Of a DNA stretch of 64,000 bases, positions 24,018 through 37,924 are shown piece after piece. Where the stretch lies: positions 10,602,001 through 10,666,000 of the forward strand of contig NC_088788.1 of the NCBI RefSeq assembly GCF_949628265.1. The letters run 5' to 3'. The position numbers were made by a program, and so were the translations under genes. This stretch comes from Cloeon dipterum (taxonomy: Eukaryota; Arthropoda; Insecta; Ephemeroptera; Baetidae). Within the stretch, counting starts at the first letter, position 1. Each line of letters begins with the position of its first letter. The notes under the pieces are model-generated. The model worked only from the letters and a program-made list of their open reading frames with translations. It ran no database searches and was not told the origin of the DNA.

Positions 24018-27000
24018 ATTTTCTGTACATGGGTATAAGATAATTTTCTTTGATCTTTGATACTGCATGATTGAGGAAAAATACTAATTTTACAGATCCT
24101 TTAATTAAATGTAGTCTAAATTAAAATTCGCTCAGGTTCCCATCCATAATATTAGAGGAAATTTGCTTTTGAAACGGTGATTTCCCTCTGCGTTGTAAAA
24201 ATTTGTATTGCGGGGATAGAAATTTAAATTCAGTTTCATTTTTTTAAACTTTCGGCAAAATCTAAATATACTGAAGCTAAACTCTGCATGTTGATGCTAT
24301 GTTTAATTGTTACCATTCTTTGTTAAAAATAAAACAAGAACTCTAGATTTGTGTATTTCTTTCCTGCAAACCTTTATTGTTTGTAACATCGAATAATAGC
24401 ATCATTTTGAATTGTTGAAAGACACATTTAAAGGCAAATCGTTGCTTTTCGCATCTCTTACCATTTTGGAAGTTTTTTCAGGGCTTCAAACGCGGCCGTC
24501 AAATCAGCAAAATAACTCACGCGTTTGCCTCTGAGGGTTTATTTATGTCTGCGTTCATCTGGCTTTCTGCTTTTGATTTATAAATAAATAAGTTTGATTG
24601 ACGTGCATGGAGCCCCCGAGACCACGGAATTTATGAATCCGCCGCTCGGCGTGCAAACCGTTCCTCCAAGGAACTGCCATCAGAGATCAATTACCGCTAA
24701 CGCCCTCCGCCCGACAGCCGAGCACGCTCTTTTTCCCGGCCGACTCCATTGTACTACTTTTCCAAGTGTTAATTGATTTGCATAATGAAATTCCCCCTGT
24801 TGGAGAAGGAAAGAGAGCCGGCGAGAGAAACATTAAACGGCAGTAGCAGCGGTCAGAGGAAAACACGCTGCGGCGGCGGCGTTCGTGCCTCATGCAAGCT
24901 CAAGTGTTGGCTCCGATAACAACCCTTTAAAGTAGAGTTAAGCGTTCGGCCTCGGATTGGCCGGCGTCCGTGAATTATGTCTCATAAAATTTATTCAGGC
25001 AGACAAAACTCGCTCGCTCACAGCTCTCGATTATATTCGTTTCTACCCAAATCTATTTCACGGCGATAAGTTTATTTAGCTCCAGCCGCATTGTGGAAAA
25101 ATGCTGCGGATGGAATTTTAATTAAATCGGTGCCGAGTGAGTGTGTGTGTGTGTGTGTGCATATTGATTGGGCCGAGCGCGGTGGCTGGAAAAATCAATT
25201 ATGGCACCAGGCCGGCTGATTTCTCATTTCACACCTCTCAATGGCAAATGCACTCATTGCTGAGGCGTGCTCACAGCGACTCATTTAAATATGCGCTTCC
25301 AAACAGCTAGGTCAATATTAATTCACGGTAATTGAAAAGCACTCTTGCTCGTGACGCCCGGCTATATTTCCCTGATTCGCCGGCACGAAGTCACGTATCA
25401 TAAAAACGTTAAATGTTTCTCATTACTTTTGCCATTATCACACCTGAAAGGGGCGCGAAGGAGTACCGAGGAGCCCGTTTCATTACCAATTTATATTCAA
25501 TAAAGGCTCGATAACCGAATTAAACCGGCTACGCGTCTATCACTTCCCTCGACGCCTTCATTAAACTGGTCTGTTGGTGCTCAAATTCCGATTTGCATCA
25601 GCCCATCCTCTCTACTTCTATCCACTACTAATATTTGCCGAGTGCGCGAGGATTATCTATATTAATAATCTCCCCCTTTCATTATTGCCGGTGCATGCTG
25701 GTTGACGCGTCGCTCTATATAATGCGATCGTGCTCATTGAATGGGGTAATTGTTTGGTGACTAATTTCATGCAACATCGGCCACATCTCGGCCGGAATTT
25801 TACTCAGCTTCAATTTTCAACAAACCAACCAATTTCTATATAGACATAATAGACATGAATAGGGTTGGGAATTTTAGACTTTCGTTCATGTCTTTCTTGA
25901 TACAAATGAGCACGAATCACGCAATTGTTAGACTATTGAGATTGAGCCACCCTTAAAATTGACAAAAAGCGTTTGGTGGCATGAAAAACACCTTAAAATA
26001 GTACACGTAAATTTAGAATTTGCTATTAAAATGGAATTTCTTGGCTTTAATAGAAAAATGAGTTGCTTTTTGCAACCTTTAAGTTCCAGAAATCATTGGT
26101 TAAATTGGCCTTACATGAATTAATTACGCTGATCGGATCTGAAAAACACACTCTCGTTTCACTCTTACGGAAAGAAGAGCTAAATTTGTTCTACATTTCG
26201 ACCTCATCCTGGATCTGAACTGCGGGAACCAATTTCAACGCGCATCTAACCACTAATGCTATATGAATAGGAAAAACGCCAACTCAATTAAAATATTAAA
26301 AAAGAAAGGAGCAAACATGCAGGCAATTTTTTAAATAATGTTTACAAAATGGCTCAGCTCCGCGAGGATTTTCCCCAGAATAGATCAGTGAAATTTTGAG
26401 AGGGAAAAAATGTCTTTTCATTTTATGTATATCCCTCGCAGAGCTGACAATGGGTCATATTGTAAATTTAATTTACTGTCGAAAAAGAAACCCAAAAAAA
26501 TAATAACCAAAAAATTAGTTCCAACACCGGATCCAAAATGGAACCGAAACAGTTCCGCGATTGAAATTCCCTAATATCGCTGTCGAATAAAATCGGTAGA
26601 TGAATTTTCTCTGGGAAAATCGTCTTAAAATCCCAACCCTATACGCATGAACATCAAACAAGCCAGACGCAAGTTCCATTCATATTCGGTCAATGGCGAA
26701 TCGATTTTTCTTGCCATTGGCGTATTTGCCCAACAAATCTTACACAACAAATTCATCCCCTTGTATAGATGGAATCGAAACGCGAAAGCAAACATTTGCA
26801 GAAGAGAAAATCCCGCCTCTTCGGAGGAAAAAAAAGGAAGGGCAGCCGCAACGCCAGGGAGAGGACATTGACGCCGACCCCTGCGGCCCTCGTGCCATTC
26901 ACCGGCTCAAATTGAAACAAAACCAACGACCACGAGAGACGCCGAGACGCACACACGATTTAAATTTTGCATGCGGATGCGAAAGGGCGGTTTCTCACGC

Positions 27001-28600
27001 ATTCAAAGCATTCAGGTCGGCAAGTGCGCGCGCGTTTGTGTCAAAACAATTGGATCTCTTTTTACGCTGGAGAGGCTCGAGAGAGCAAACAAGTATTTTG
27101 TTTGCGTAGCGGAGCGAAGAGAGAGCGAGCCAGAGAGAGAGAGAGAGACTTTTTGCAAGCTGTTTACGGCGGTAAATACTTATGAAGTTGCGCCAAGCAA
27201 CCCTCTCGCTCGCTCCTCATCTCAGCCTGCTGTTAATTTGTGTCGTAAATCCTGCCGCCGCAATTAATAATTCACGGGCGTGTAATTGATCTTTGCAATA
27301 TGAATGCGGCAGACGACGGCTGTGTTGACTAAAGAGCAGAAAGATACAATCCGTGGCTTTGCTTCCAGCCGCCCATTCACCGGGGGCCTCGTTCGCCAAC
27401 ACACATACGGCGTGCATTAAGTTAGCTAGCGTTTGCGCCACAATGCTTGCTTGCTCGTGTGTGCACGTATTTATGTAAACGTCGGCACGAGTTCGAGTGC
27501 AGGTTTGAATAAGCAGCCTCTGATGTAACGTATCGCTCTATTGTCCTCTTCGATGCACTCTCTGCGGTCAGGTTGCGAATCTGCTAGATCAACAAGAAGC
27601 AGTATGTATTGAAATGATTCAGTGCGGCTCCAGAGTGTATTGTAGATCTGCCTGCTGAGATAACTTGATCAAGAACCATTTCCGTTTTCTCACACAGTAT
27701 AAACTGGCCCATTTAAATTAGAATTAACAATCAGACTGCAGCATTTACGCCTCAAAATTTGTTAAATATTTCTTTAAGACCTGAAAGTACCAATCATTAT
27801 TTGCAAAAATTTACGAAACAAGTAGAATTTCTATTTTTAGTAAATGTTGATTTGAAAAAAAATAGAGCCCTGACCTGACCAATATCAAAACGAATATTTG
27901 TGAAAAATCCTCGAGAGTTTATTTATGGGGTTTATGGTAATTATGCCTTTTACTAAATTTTTGGGCTATTCATGTAAACCACTAAATGAAAAAGTTAAAT
28001 TGGAAAACGGTTTGTTTCCTCATGAACTCACGATTTTTGTTGGAGGAAAAATAATAGAGATGAAATATACCAATTTGTAAAATAAACATTATTTCCCAAT
28101 TTTCATATACACAATTGTAGCGAATAGAGCAATAACTAACGGAAATTTTATCGAGTCTTTTTGTCAATTGTCCGCCTTTTAATTAAAAATTTTATAGGAG
28201 CATAATATTGATACTGATTCGGAAAAGCCTTGTTGCCAATGCATAAATTAATAATTTAGGATCGATTTTAAGCCTAAATTTGAACTGGATGACAGTTTAA
28301 ATTTTTTAAGAATGTAGCTGAAAAAGATTATTCAAATGGCGAGAGTTGTTTCCCTTCTCAAAATCTTACCTTATTTCACGACAAAGAGTTTCCCCAAAAA
28401 GTGGCCCACACCATTGGACAGATCTTGATGAGAAAAATCTAAAATCAACCTTAAAAAATGTAGCCAAGTTTTGCAAATTTTGGTGAAATATTGCGCAAGT
28501 TGAGTTTTTCATATAACATGCAATACCATTTTTCTATCATTCCTCTTTAAAATTTAAACAATCGAAATCGGAGAAAACACAGCTACAGATAAATTCAGCT
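24018..28600. other. CYP4 3' UTR and start of the 26-kb non-coding region
   Basis: AATAAA at 24328-24333 probably ends the P450 transcript. From about 24590 to 25760 and 26640 to 27560 the sequence becomes GC-richer, with CpG, CGG and GA runs, homeodomain-like TAATTG sites and two perfect POU octamers (ATTTGCAT at 24776 and 25591). Open frames in these blocks have no recognisable protein. A (GT)9 tract lies at about 25142-25159. Confidence 0.5.
24328..24333 (+). terminator. Candidate CYP4 polyadenylation signal
   Basis: AATAAA about 310 nt after the P450 stop codon. It is assigned by position only. Confidence 0.45.
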
Positions 28601-31600
28601 TTGATTCAGCACGCACCGTTTTTCAATAAATAAAACCATCGCAATATCTGTCAACATTTGTGGCGTCCATTTATCACAAAGCTGAAATTGGCGTTCATTG
28701 CCAGCAGCTCAGCAGCAAGGCGGGCTTGATCTAATTTGAATGAATCATCGCCGAATGCCATGAATTATTGAATATTATTTATGCCCGTTTGATTAGCGAG
28801 TTGAAATCGCACGGTTAACTGCGGAGTAGTTCTCTCGTGCTCGTTTCACTCTGCTCTTCAGTCAGGCAAACGTAAAATATTTACTTAATTAGCAACGAGA
28901 GCATACCATCAAATCATACACCATGTTAGTTCTGTTTTGCAAAGCACTGTAATTAGTCATCAATTATTCAAATTTGAATTAGTAACTGAAAATTGGAATG
29001 ACGTGTTTTATCGTGTTTTAAAAGATCAGAAATATTTACCATGAATTACCAGAAATTATTTTAATTTTATCTCCCCTTGCTATTAGCCATTGGGGCTGAT
29101 TTCAATTTTACTTTTTCCCTAAATTTTATTAAGACGATCCTTTTTTTACTGTACGTTCACTGAATGATATTCAAGAATAATATAATTTTGCTCTCACCTT
29201 AGACACCATTTAGAGTTAGAAATCTTTTGCAAACTAATGCAAAACGAAAAAATATTGAGCAGGAAACTTTCAAAAAATCCAATCTGGCGCTTCCCGAGTT
29301 TCGCGGTCAGCTATTTTATATATAACTAACGCATCGTGGCAGCATTCCAGATTTTCGCCACAACAGGTTGCCTATCGCAGCTGAAAGTGGAAATTCGCGC
29401 TCATAAATTTCATTCACCGGCGCCTGCCGCAGTCCATTTAATTACGCAGTCGCTGATTATGCGGCTGGCTCGTCTCGCCCGCCCATCCATCTCTGCTCTG
29501 GCTGCACGAGGGCAGAAAGCAGAAAGCAAAGGCAAGGAGGAGGAGGAAGCACGTCTTCAGAGTGGCTGCAACTATTTCCAATACAAACAAAAGCCATCCA
29601 CTTGGATGATAAATCTCGAGCGAGAAGAGAAATCTCTGCTGTCGATGCTCAGGCGAACCTCAAAGTTTGCGGCGGCGGCGGCGGCTGCTGTTCTACCTGC
29701 ACCGCCAGACTTAGTGGTCACTCCTTGATTAACAACGTTCTCTCGCTGCAGCCGTGATATCCAGCGGCGTGTTTGTTTTAACTTGGTCCGCCCTCTGGCT
29801 CCTCGAACACACGCTGCCCGAGAACAAAACCAGCTCTTTTATGGAATTTATAATCAGGGGGTTGCGAAAGCAATCACAACTTGTGACCCGAGCTGCTTCA
29901 AAAGGAGAGAGGGAGCTAGTTATTAAAAAAAAGGAGCTCTTTTTTCTCTTTTCGAAGGATCTTCATTGATTGTTGCGGTTGCGAAACAATTTTTGCAGCA
30001 TGGGGGAGGTTTTAGTCTCAAGAAAAATGGTTTTGATTGAAAATTTTTGAATGGAGCTGTATGATAAAAGATATAATGTGTTATTAATTTTAGTTTTAGC
30101 CTATTTTAATATATATATTTTTAAATTGACAATAATTTTGCAATAAAAATTAATTTTACGGAGAGTTTTTATTGAGTAAATTTAATAATTTTTAATATCA
30201 ATTTTTCCTTAATTCATCATGAAAAATTTACAAAAAGAAAGAAGTGTTTTTAAAAAATCACACTTTTACACAGCAGTTTTTTGGCAAAATAAAAAAGATA
30301 AATACAATCAGTAGGATTACAACGATTGAAAACGGTCTGATAGTTTATATTAATTTAATGTGTTGGTATTTCTTGCAATAATCATACTCGCTAAATACTT
30401 TAAAGCAACGTAATTTAAGCTTTGCAAAATCACCAAGAGCAATACATTATTCAGGTTTATGCAAAATTTTACGTCAGAAAAGCTGTCATTTTGAACTCAT
30501 TTTTAGATCATTCAAATTATTTCAAATACTTCTCCCTTTGTATCGTTGATTTTACTGACAATTCATCCCGCCAATTTTTTATTCACGAATTTTTCGGTTG
30601 TCATGCAACGAAAACAATCAAATATCACTTCCAATTCTGATTGATAAAGATTTTATCCTCCTCATTGAAAATTTGCAAATTTCATCCCTATAGTTTAATT
30701 AAAAAAGCCGGAAAATTGTTCGCTGACAGCATTGTTCCGTTAGAAAAAATTATAAATAACTAAGTATGCCCGCGGCCGTGTTTAGCATGGGAGAGCAACC
30801 TCTTTAGCAGGCCGCCGCTTATCTCTTGAAAATGCATTTCACAAACCAGCTCATGGAAAGAGTTGTTGTGTGTTCAGTAGCTCTGGGAAACGTGCCTCGG
30901 GCTAGTTGTCAGTCGACGGAAAAAGCAAACCTAAGTTTCCAAGATGACGAGATAATTTTTTCAAGCGAGACGTCAGCCACTCGTTCATACTTAAATACAA
31001 TCCTGTTTTCACCGTGTTTACTTGCCTAATATTTGCTCGGGCAGATTGATGGCACGCTCGCCCTCTCCTCGCGCGCTCGGATGGGATATTTCGTCACTAT
31101 TGATCCAACCTCATGCTGGCTCGCCTATTGAATGCAGATCATTTATTATTTGCATATCCACTCACCGGCTCAAGATTCCGTCTGCAGGAATCGGACTGGC
31201 AGTCAACATCAATTATAACGCCACCGCATTTCAACTTGCGTGCTCTACCACTTGACATTAAATAGTGAAATTATGTTGACTCGAATTTGCAATGTTTATA
31301 CAGCATTAGGGGCGTCAATTGGTTATGGCCCCATCGCGAGACGCAAGTAAAGTTCAAAGTTTGCCAAATTTTTCCCTTTCATTTGAAAGTGTATATGAGC
31401 AAAATCTCTGAAAACAACAAATTGTTGTCCAGGGGTTGATGGATTTTGATGAAAGTTTTTTTGCGTAAACTTTGCCCCAATTTACCGACAAAACAGTTGA
31501 GAAAATTGCGACTTTCCAACTTTTGCGGGTTTTGCGGGCGTTCAAATGTCAAAATCTGGGAATTCTGAGTACTTTGCAACTTTGCTCAGGGTTGTCCTAA

Positions 31601-33658
31601 AACAAAAATTAAAAAACGATTTAACTCGTCTCAACAAGCCAAACAACTTTTGTGTGACCTCAAAGTGGTAGGTCAAAGGCCAAGGTCATAAGAAATGATT
31701 TTTTGATTTTAAACTCAAATTTGAAAATGAATTTATCTAAATTTTTATTTTTTTCATAGCCTATTTGTAGAGCGCATAAAATTAAGTTCAAAACTTTAAA
31801 ATTTGGAATGGAGTTTTTTCCTAATTTTTTTAAATAAAAAATGGAAACTTCGAAAACCTTTGTTTTTCGAGGTTGGTAAAAAACGACGATGGACAAAATC
31901 TCGACTTCTTATCATCCGAATTTCAAAAACTACATACCATTAGACTCCTCTCGACGTCCCTAAGTGCACTAAAGGGGTTTGAGATCCACCAACTCTCTTT
32001 TAACCCCCTCAATAGCGTGAAATTTAGAATTTTTCGTCCAATTCAACGCCTTAGCATGACGTTAATGAGTGATTGTCTTCTTCAAACCAACTGAGTTACT
32101 TAGTTCACCACAATACGAGTCAAACGGTGCGTATTTTTTGTAAATAGGACCACTACAATCCGAGATTCGGGTGCACAAAGTTTTTTATCGAGATGCGATG
32201 CAATATAAAATAAAAATCTCGAACTCTACACTAAAAATCTCTAAAAACATCAAATTTTAGAGGTCGAGAGGCCTCTGTCTAAACTCAGTAATTTTTGTAT
32301 TTAAATTTTACTATCAAATATGCCCTCAAGAGACAGAAAATTTAATGTTTTGTAACATCAAACTTGATAAAAAAATTTAAGAGGTCATACAAAAATTCCA
32401 ACTGACTAGTTTGATGAGTTTTACTCTTTTCAGTGATTTCAAAATGTTGTGTTACATTTCTGCCCCTGAAAATAGGAAGCAAGAATGATACATTATAGGA
32501 TGAAAAATATATATACTTTGAAAATCCATCCAATCCATTCTTGGTCGGACGATTTTTCAACGCTATTCCCAGGTGTTCCCCTTGCATTAAGGCCGGCTAT
32601 TGCGCGAGTCCGTGATCATTATTCGCCGGTGTGGGTGTATCGCAGAGAGACAAGTCAATAATGTTGCTTGCTTTTTGTCGGTATCGCGCTGTTGCAAATA
32701 TACACCAGCCATGCTGCCGCACATACACACGCCGGGCTGTGTGGCTGGGCTGCCAGCTTTTTACCTGGGTGCTTGTTTGCAAGAGATAAATCATAATTTT
32801 CGTCGCTCAACTAATTGCTCCATATAATGATCCCCCGAGGGACCTCGCTTTATTCGGGCTTCTTTGCGGATTTTCCGAGCTGGAAGCCTGCCCGCGCGCG
32901 CGTGTGTGCTACTGTGCCCAACCGACGGCCGAGGAAAAAGAACCGCCGAAATAAGAGAGGACCTGTTATTAGCATGGTGGAAATCAAGTTAATTGGAGTC
33001 TGTTTGCATTTCATGGTCGATCCCGTGACAGGAGTGGAGATCAAACACACTTTCTGTTTGGTCATTATCAGAGGCATTTTATATTAATTCGTTTGGAAAT
33101 TGGCTTCTTGCGTAAGTCAACAACAGATGCCAAAGGCAAATAATTGCAAGCTTGTCTATATTATCCCGATTTCACATTCATTCCCGCTACTGTACATTTG
33201 AGAGGAAGGATGTTCTATTTTTAATTTTTTCATAGCAGGATATATCTGTATAGAAATACGAAAAATATGCAGCGCTTGATATATTGATACCGATCGAGGA
33301 AGCAGCATTTAGTCTCAAATTTAAATTATGATAACAAATTGTTTGCATTTGCCTTCATTGGAATCTATCAAAAATATTTTATTAGAGATAAATCTGTTCC
33401 GAAAAAATTGTAAAAATCATCACTACCTAAAATACTCTCTAAAATTTTGGAAAGAGCGGAAATTGTCTCAGGTTACCGTTTATATTTATGAAAAAATTTG
33501 TTCCAAGTTTGAACGTGTCACTTGTCTCCTTATTGAAAATCACGATTTATTTCGCAAGTAGGTAAATTTACCTCATAATTTACCCATCTTTGAATAGATC
33601 GCAACGAGAGGAATAGAAATCAAGCGGGAAATTATTAAAAACTGCTACTTTAATTTTT
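28601..33658. other. Non-coding region, 28.6-33.7 kb
   Basis: AT-rich sequence with GC-richer blocks at about 28680-28870, 29290-29830, 30770-31250 and 32590-33180. The 130-codon frame at 29336-29728 includes an alanine run from a GCG repeat and matches no family I know. A candidate Pol III A/B-box pair lies at 31187-31257 (minus), and a block at about 31630-31690 resembles one at about 61140-61205. Confidence 0.45.
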
Positions 33659-34038
33659 CAAAAACGGTTACCCATATTTGCAAAGCGCCAAAATGCACCA
33701 CTGGTTTCTTGCGCAAAAAAATCAGCTGGGAAACCGAACAGTTTTGAGTTTTCCCGCATTTTTAAGAATTTAACCCCGAAAAGATAGTATTTCGCGCCAA
33801 AAAGGCAGGAATTTCGGAAAATTACGATTTGTGTTAGAATGTTCGGTCTTTTGGTGAAACCAGTGCCATTTTTACTGATTTGCAAAAATCCCTATTTTTG
33901 GTCATCCATCATGAGAAATTTTGATTTTCAGTAAACATTAATGCATGTGTTACGAAATTGCAGAAAACCCCGCAAAAGAACAGTTTTTTGGAATGCAGTG
34001 GGTTTTTTCCGGAAAAATTCGGGTTTATGCAAACCCTG
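33659..34038 (-). repeat. Dispersed non-autonomous repeat, copy B (about 380 bp)
   Basis: The reverse complement aligns to 641-1053 over most of its length. It starts CAGGGTTTGCATAAACCC and includes TTTTGCGGGGTTTTCTGCAA, a TTTCTCATGATGGATG block, GGGGTTAAATTC and CCAGCTGATTTTTTTGCGCA. The CAGGGTT start suggests a hAT-derived MITE. No transposase is encoded. Confidence 0.6.
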
Positions 34039-35090
34039 TTCAAAAAACATTTGACCAATTGAGGAATAAAATTGTTGAACTTTTACACGTCGCAGAGTTG
34101 AATTATAGCCGAATTTCTCATCCTGGACCTAAAACTTGTATGAAGCTTGAATGATTAAAAACCTCAAATTTCGTCAAATAAAGGCACAACAAAAATGCGA
34201 CTTGTGCCACGGTATTATGATAATTAAATTTGGCCCAGGAAATTAAATCCAATAAACGCATCCGGCCTGGAGGACATTATTGACTATCAATTTCTCACAT
34301 CGTCCCTAGGAAAACGTGAATATTGTCAGGGTTTTACCCCAACACGGATACAATTTTATCCGTTTTCACGTGTATTATTTAAAGCAAACCAATTCCATTT
34401 TAAAATTCCGTATCACAGAGCATACAAGTTTGATGCCGCGTAACTGTTGGAGCGAAAAGCACATAACCGGAGCCGGACATCCAATTTCACGAGGCAAATT
34501 ACACATTTCGCAAATTTGAAAGCCGGTGCGTTGCGTCGATTCTCCTTGTTCGCGATTGTCCGTGTGTTGTGTGTTTCCACTCTGATTAGCACTTCCCCAT
34601 TGGCGCAGGCAGGCTTTCCAGTTTTCTGCTCCAGCGAACTGCATGGCGGCGAGCGGCAGGTTCCGCCACTGTCGCGGCACGCGAACAGACAGCAAAAACC
34701 TTCTTCGGCCGTTCGTTTAGGTACGAACGTTGGCTGCTCTCACCTGCGCGAAAGGGGTGAAAAGGGAGCCGAATCGTACGTGATAAGTAACGTAATGCGT
34801 GCCAGCGGAGGGAAAAATGGCAGCCGCATGTGCTGCTTTGAGATCGCAAGTAGAAATAAAATTACACTGACGACAACTGCTGGCTGGAAGAGAAGAAAGG
34901 AAAACTGCTGGTGATAGAAAAGGAGGCGTTCGATGGGTCACCTTCCATTGTCAGAAATGGAAAATGTATACTCTGAAATTTCTATTTAATTCCGCCAGAA
35001 CTACAGTTCATTGGGATAGATTAACGAGCCCTTAATATACGTCAATTTGCGTAAAGCGAAATTAAAGAGAGAAATATCTGCTTCTTTAAT
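34039..35090. other. Non-coding region between repeats
   Basis: This includes a GC-richer block at about 34430-34930 containing overlapping chance frames on both strands. No coding exon is recognised. Confidence 0.4.
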
Positions 35091-35365
35091 CAGCGGGGGC
35101 CCGAAGTGCGAAAAAATTGATTCGCACTGCGCAGATCCAAGATGGCGTCTGAATGTGGGAAGCAAAAAGCTCTCTTTGGATTTCCTTGCGAGTGTCAAGA
35201 GTTTGTTTTTACGATCCAAAAGACACAATTAGTACAAGTAATGCAAATTATGTCACAATATTGACCAAAACTCGGTTCTTTTCGCGCATTTTCACGTGAC
35301 CGTTTTTTCGCGCCATACTCCACCAGACGCCATATCTGCGCGTCGCACGAATCTGGACCCCGCTG
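35091..35365. mobile_element. hAT-like MITE, copy 2 (275 bp)
   Basis: Begins CAGCGGGGGC and ends ACCCCGCTG, and is highly similar throughout to 22260-22533, for example in the GTCTGAATGTGGGAAGCAAA block and the TTTTCACGTGACCGTTTTTT block. It is the same orientation as copy 1. No obvious target duplication remains (flanks TCTTTAAT and ATTTCTAG). No coding capacity. Confidence 0.85.
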
Positions 35366-37924
35366 ATTTCTAGATGATACAAATTGGTCAGCCTTTCTAT
35401 CTTGAATTTCTTTACTACACTTATATTAATTTCTAGGACTCTTTTAATATTAAAAATTAATCAATCTCTTTGGCAACGAAAAATTATGAAAGTATTTTTA
35501 ATTTATTAATTTAATTCCACAGAGAATATTAAGGTACATTTTAAAGGAAAAAGGGTTATTTTTTGTTCTTATTTCTTGGTACGATAAAGAGTATATTTTT
35601 GCCATGTGCAGCCATAAAATAATCAAATGCAAATTTTCCATTTTATTTATCTTGAAAAAGGGTAATGCAATAAAAATCAATATCCATTAAACCGAGATAT
35701 CTCTTTGAACTGTGAGAGTCAATGCTTTGTTCTATTGTCGTTGACTGAAGACAAAAGACGGCGGCCCTTTATTCCCCAGCAGAATAAAAAGCTCCCCGAG
35801 CAGAGTAAATGATTATTATTGCTTTACTTCAATCCGTCTGGTGACGCGCGCGATGACAATCTCCATACATTTCCTCTCTCAGCAGTTCCAGCTCTATCTC
35901 CATCTCGGCCGGCGCTTTTTGCTGACGCCGAAACAGCCCGCGGCATTTTGCACCACTCGCCGACTTAATTTAAATCTGAAAAGGTGCTCTCCTCTGGCAG
36001 GTTCCCGTCTCGGCCCGGTGATTGGCCGCCCTTTGCCACCGCGGTCCATTTGGCGTCGATTTTGTCGCTCTGAATTCGCTGAGCTGGTCTCGCCGCCGCC
36101 GCCGACCCACGCTTTCTGACGTGAGCTCGCCCGCCCGCACGGTGCGAACGCCTGCGGCGGAGCTAGTTATGCCGCCCGAGAAACAGGCCCGACTTGCGGG
36201 TTGCATAAAATTAATTATTGCTGCTGCCGACTCATTTAGCTTGCTCTCGCTCGCCCCAGGAGCTAATTTTGAAAATAATTCTCGGCAAGCAAGGGCACTG
36301 GTGCCGTGTTTCGCGCAATGAGATGACGTGCGGCCGAGTCGGTAGCCTTTTTCTTTTCACCGCCACTTTTTTTTAGAAGAGAACAAAACGGAGGGACAAA
36401 TTAATTATAAAATATATTGGAGCTCTTTTTTCCCCTGCCCTGCGGAATTTAATTAAATGGAAAGCATCGCAGCTGTGTATAAAAAAGGAATAAACTAGAA
36501 GGATCTTTCTGAAGAAGTACAGATTTTTAGCCAATTTTCAAAAATCAAAATATGTCTGATATTTACAAATGTGTCACTCCAATATTTCTGCAATAATTTG
36601 TTTTCATTTCAACAACTGTTCTTGCTCTAGTTTGTATTGATATCGAAGATAAAGTAAATATTGGAATAAATAACACAATTGAAAGCAATTACCTCAGCAA
36701 AAAGTGCCGCAGCAATAGTTTATTTCAATTAAATTATTTAATATATTATAAATTTTGAAAACCCATCATTTAGAAATTTAAAAAGCAATTATTTTTTTTT
36801 TAATTTCGTGTATACTGTAAATTCCTGAGCACCGGACTAAATTAAATCTAAAATAATTTGGAAAATTTCGTGGAACACTTTAATTATTATTTTCACTCTC
36901 ACAGCAGTCAATGGAAAAACTAATTAAAGAGATGTCAATCATATTCCTCTAATTGCCTGAAAGTAAATTTGAACCACCGTTTTATTGAAAGCTCTTTTAC
37001 AGAAAAAGAAAATGATGGGACTGCGAGACTGTGAGACTGCTCTCTGCCATACATATTAAAAGGTTTAACAGCAGTGCACATGGTTATAAACGCCAAGTCT
37101 TTGACATGTTACATTATTAAATTGGCAATTGGCAATGCAAACAAGACATTCCCACGGCCAGTTTACGGGCAGATCGTGAAAAGCAATGCCATTACACTTC
37201 TCAGCCGTTTGACGTTTCCATTTACAACAGAACTGACCCAGTTGGGAAGAAAATTGCATGCGCTGCGAAAGGAGGTATAAAACTGTGCAGGAAACACCAA
37301 TTGAATTTGAATTACAACTTTCTTTGCCCCATTCGCAGCTCATCGATCAAACCGTTGCATCCACCAGCGCGCCGCCAGCAGCTGCGCAAGCCGAAATAGA
37401 TGCAGCACAATCGAACAACAAGCCGACATGCTTTCCCGTGATCAATCGCGAAATCATTAAGTTGCTGCGAGCTTGAGCTCTTCAACATTCAATACACTCG
37501 CCTAGCTGCAAAAGTTTCTAGGGTTGTGAAAGATCGCGTTCACGACGTGCTGACATGGAAGAATTATTTATAGTACACGAAGAAAAAAGTGTTTGATTCT
37601 CAATAGATTGTGATAAATTTTAATTTATTGTTGTATTCGTTTTAAAGCTTACCATTTTATTTTATTGTTGCTGTGAAGAAAAGTCATTTGAAGCTTTGAA
37701 TAGGAATAGATGAACTTTTTCATTCATACACTCCTTCGTAACGGTTAGACAGATTTATAATATCTATTTTCTTGACAATTTATTAAAAAATAACTTATTA
37801 AGTTTTAATTTGGATTATTGTCAGTTGGGAAAGACCTTTTAGCCTACCAACATATAGTTCAATAATTAATTAACAATTTTTTTACTTTACCAGTGTGATT
37901 TTTTGTTTTAGATTGAATTCCCCC
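35366..37924. other. Non-coding region, 35.4-37.9 kb
   Basis: GC-rich block at about 35760-36340 with CGCCGCCGC runs, followed by AT-rich sequence. At 37338-37476 (plus) a good acceptor precedes a 45-residue open frame ending in a stop; I could not link it to any upstream exon, so it is not annotated as a gene. Confidence 0.4.

Noticed and set aside
29336..29728. 130-codon plus-strand frame with an alanine run
   Set aside because: The run comes from a GCG repeat in a low-complexity block, and nothing else in it looks like a protein domain.
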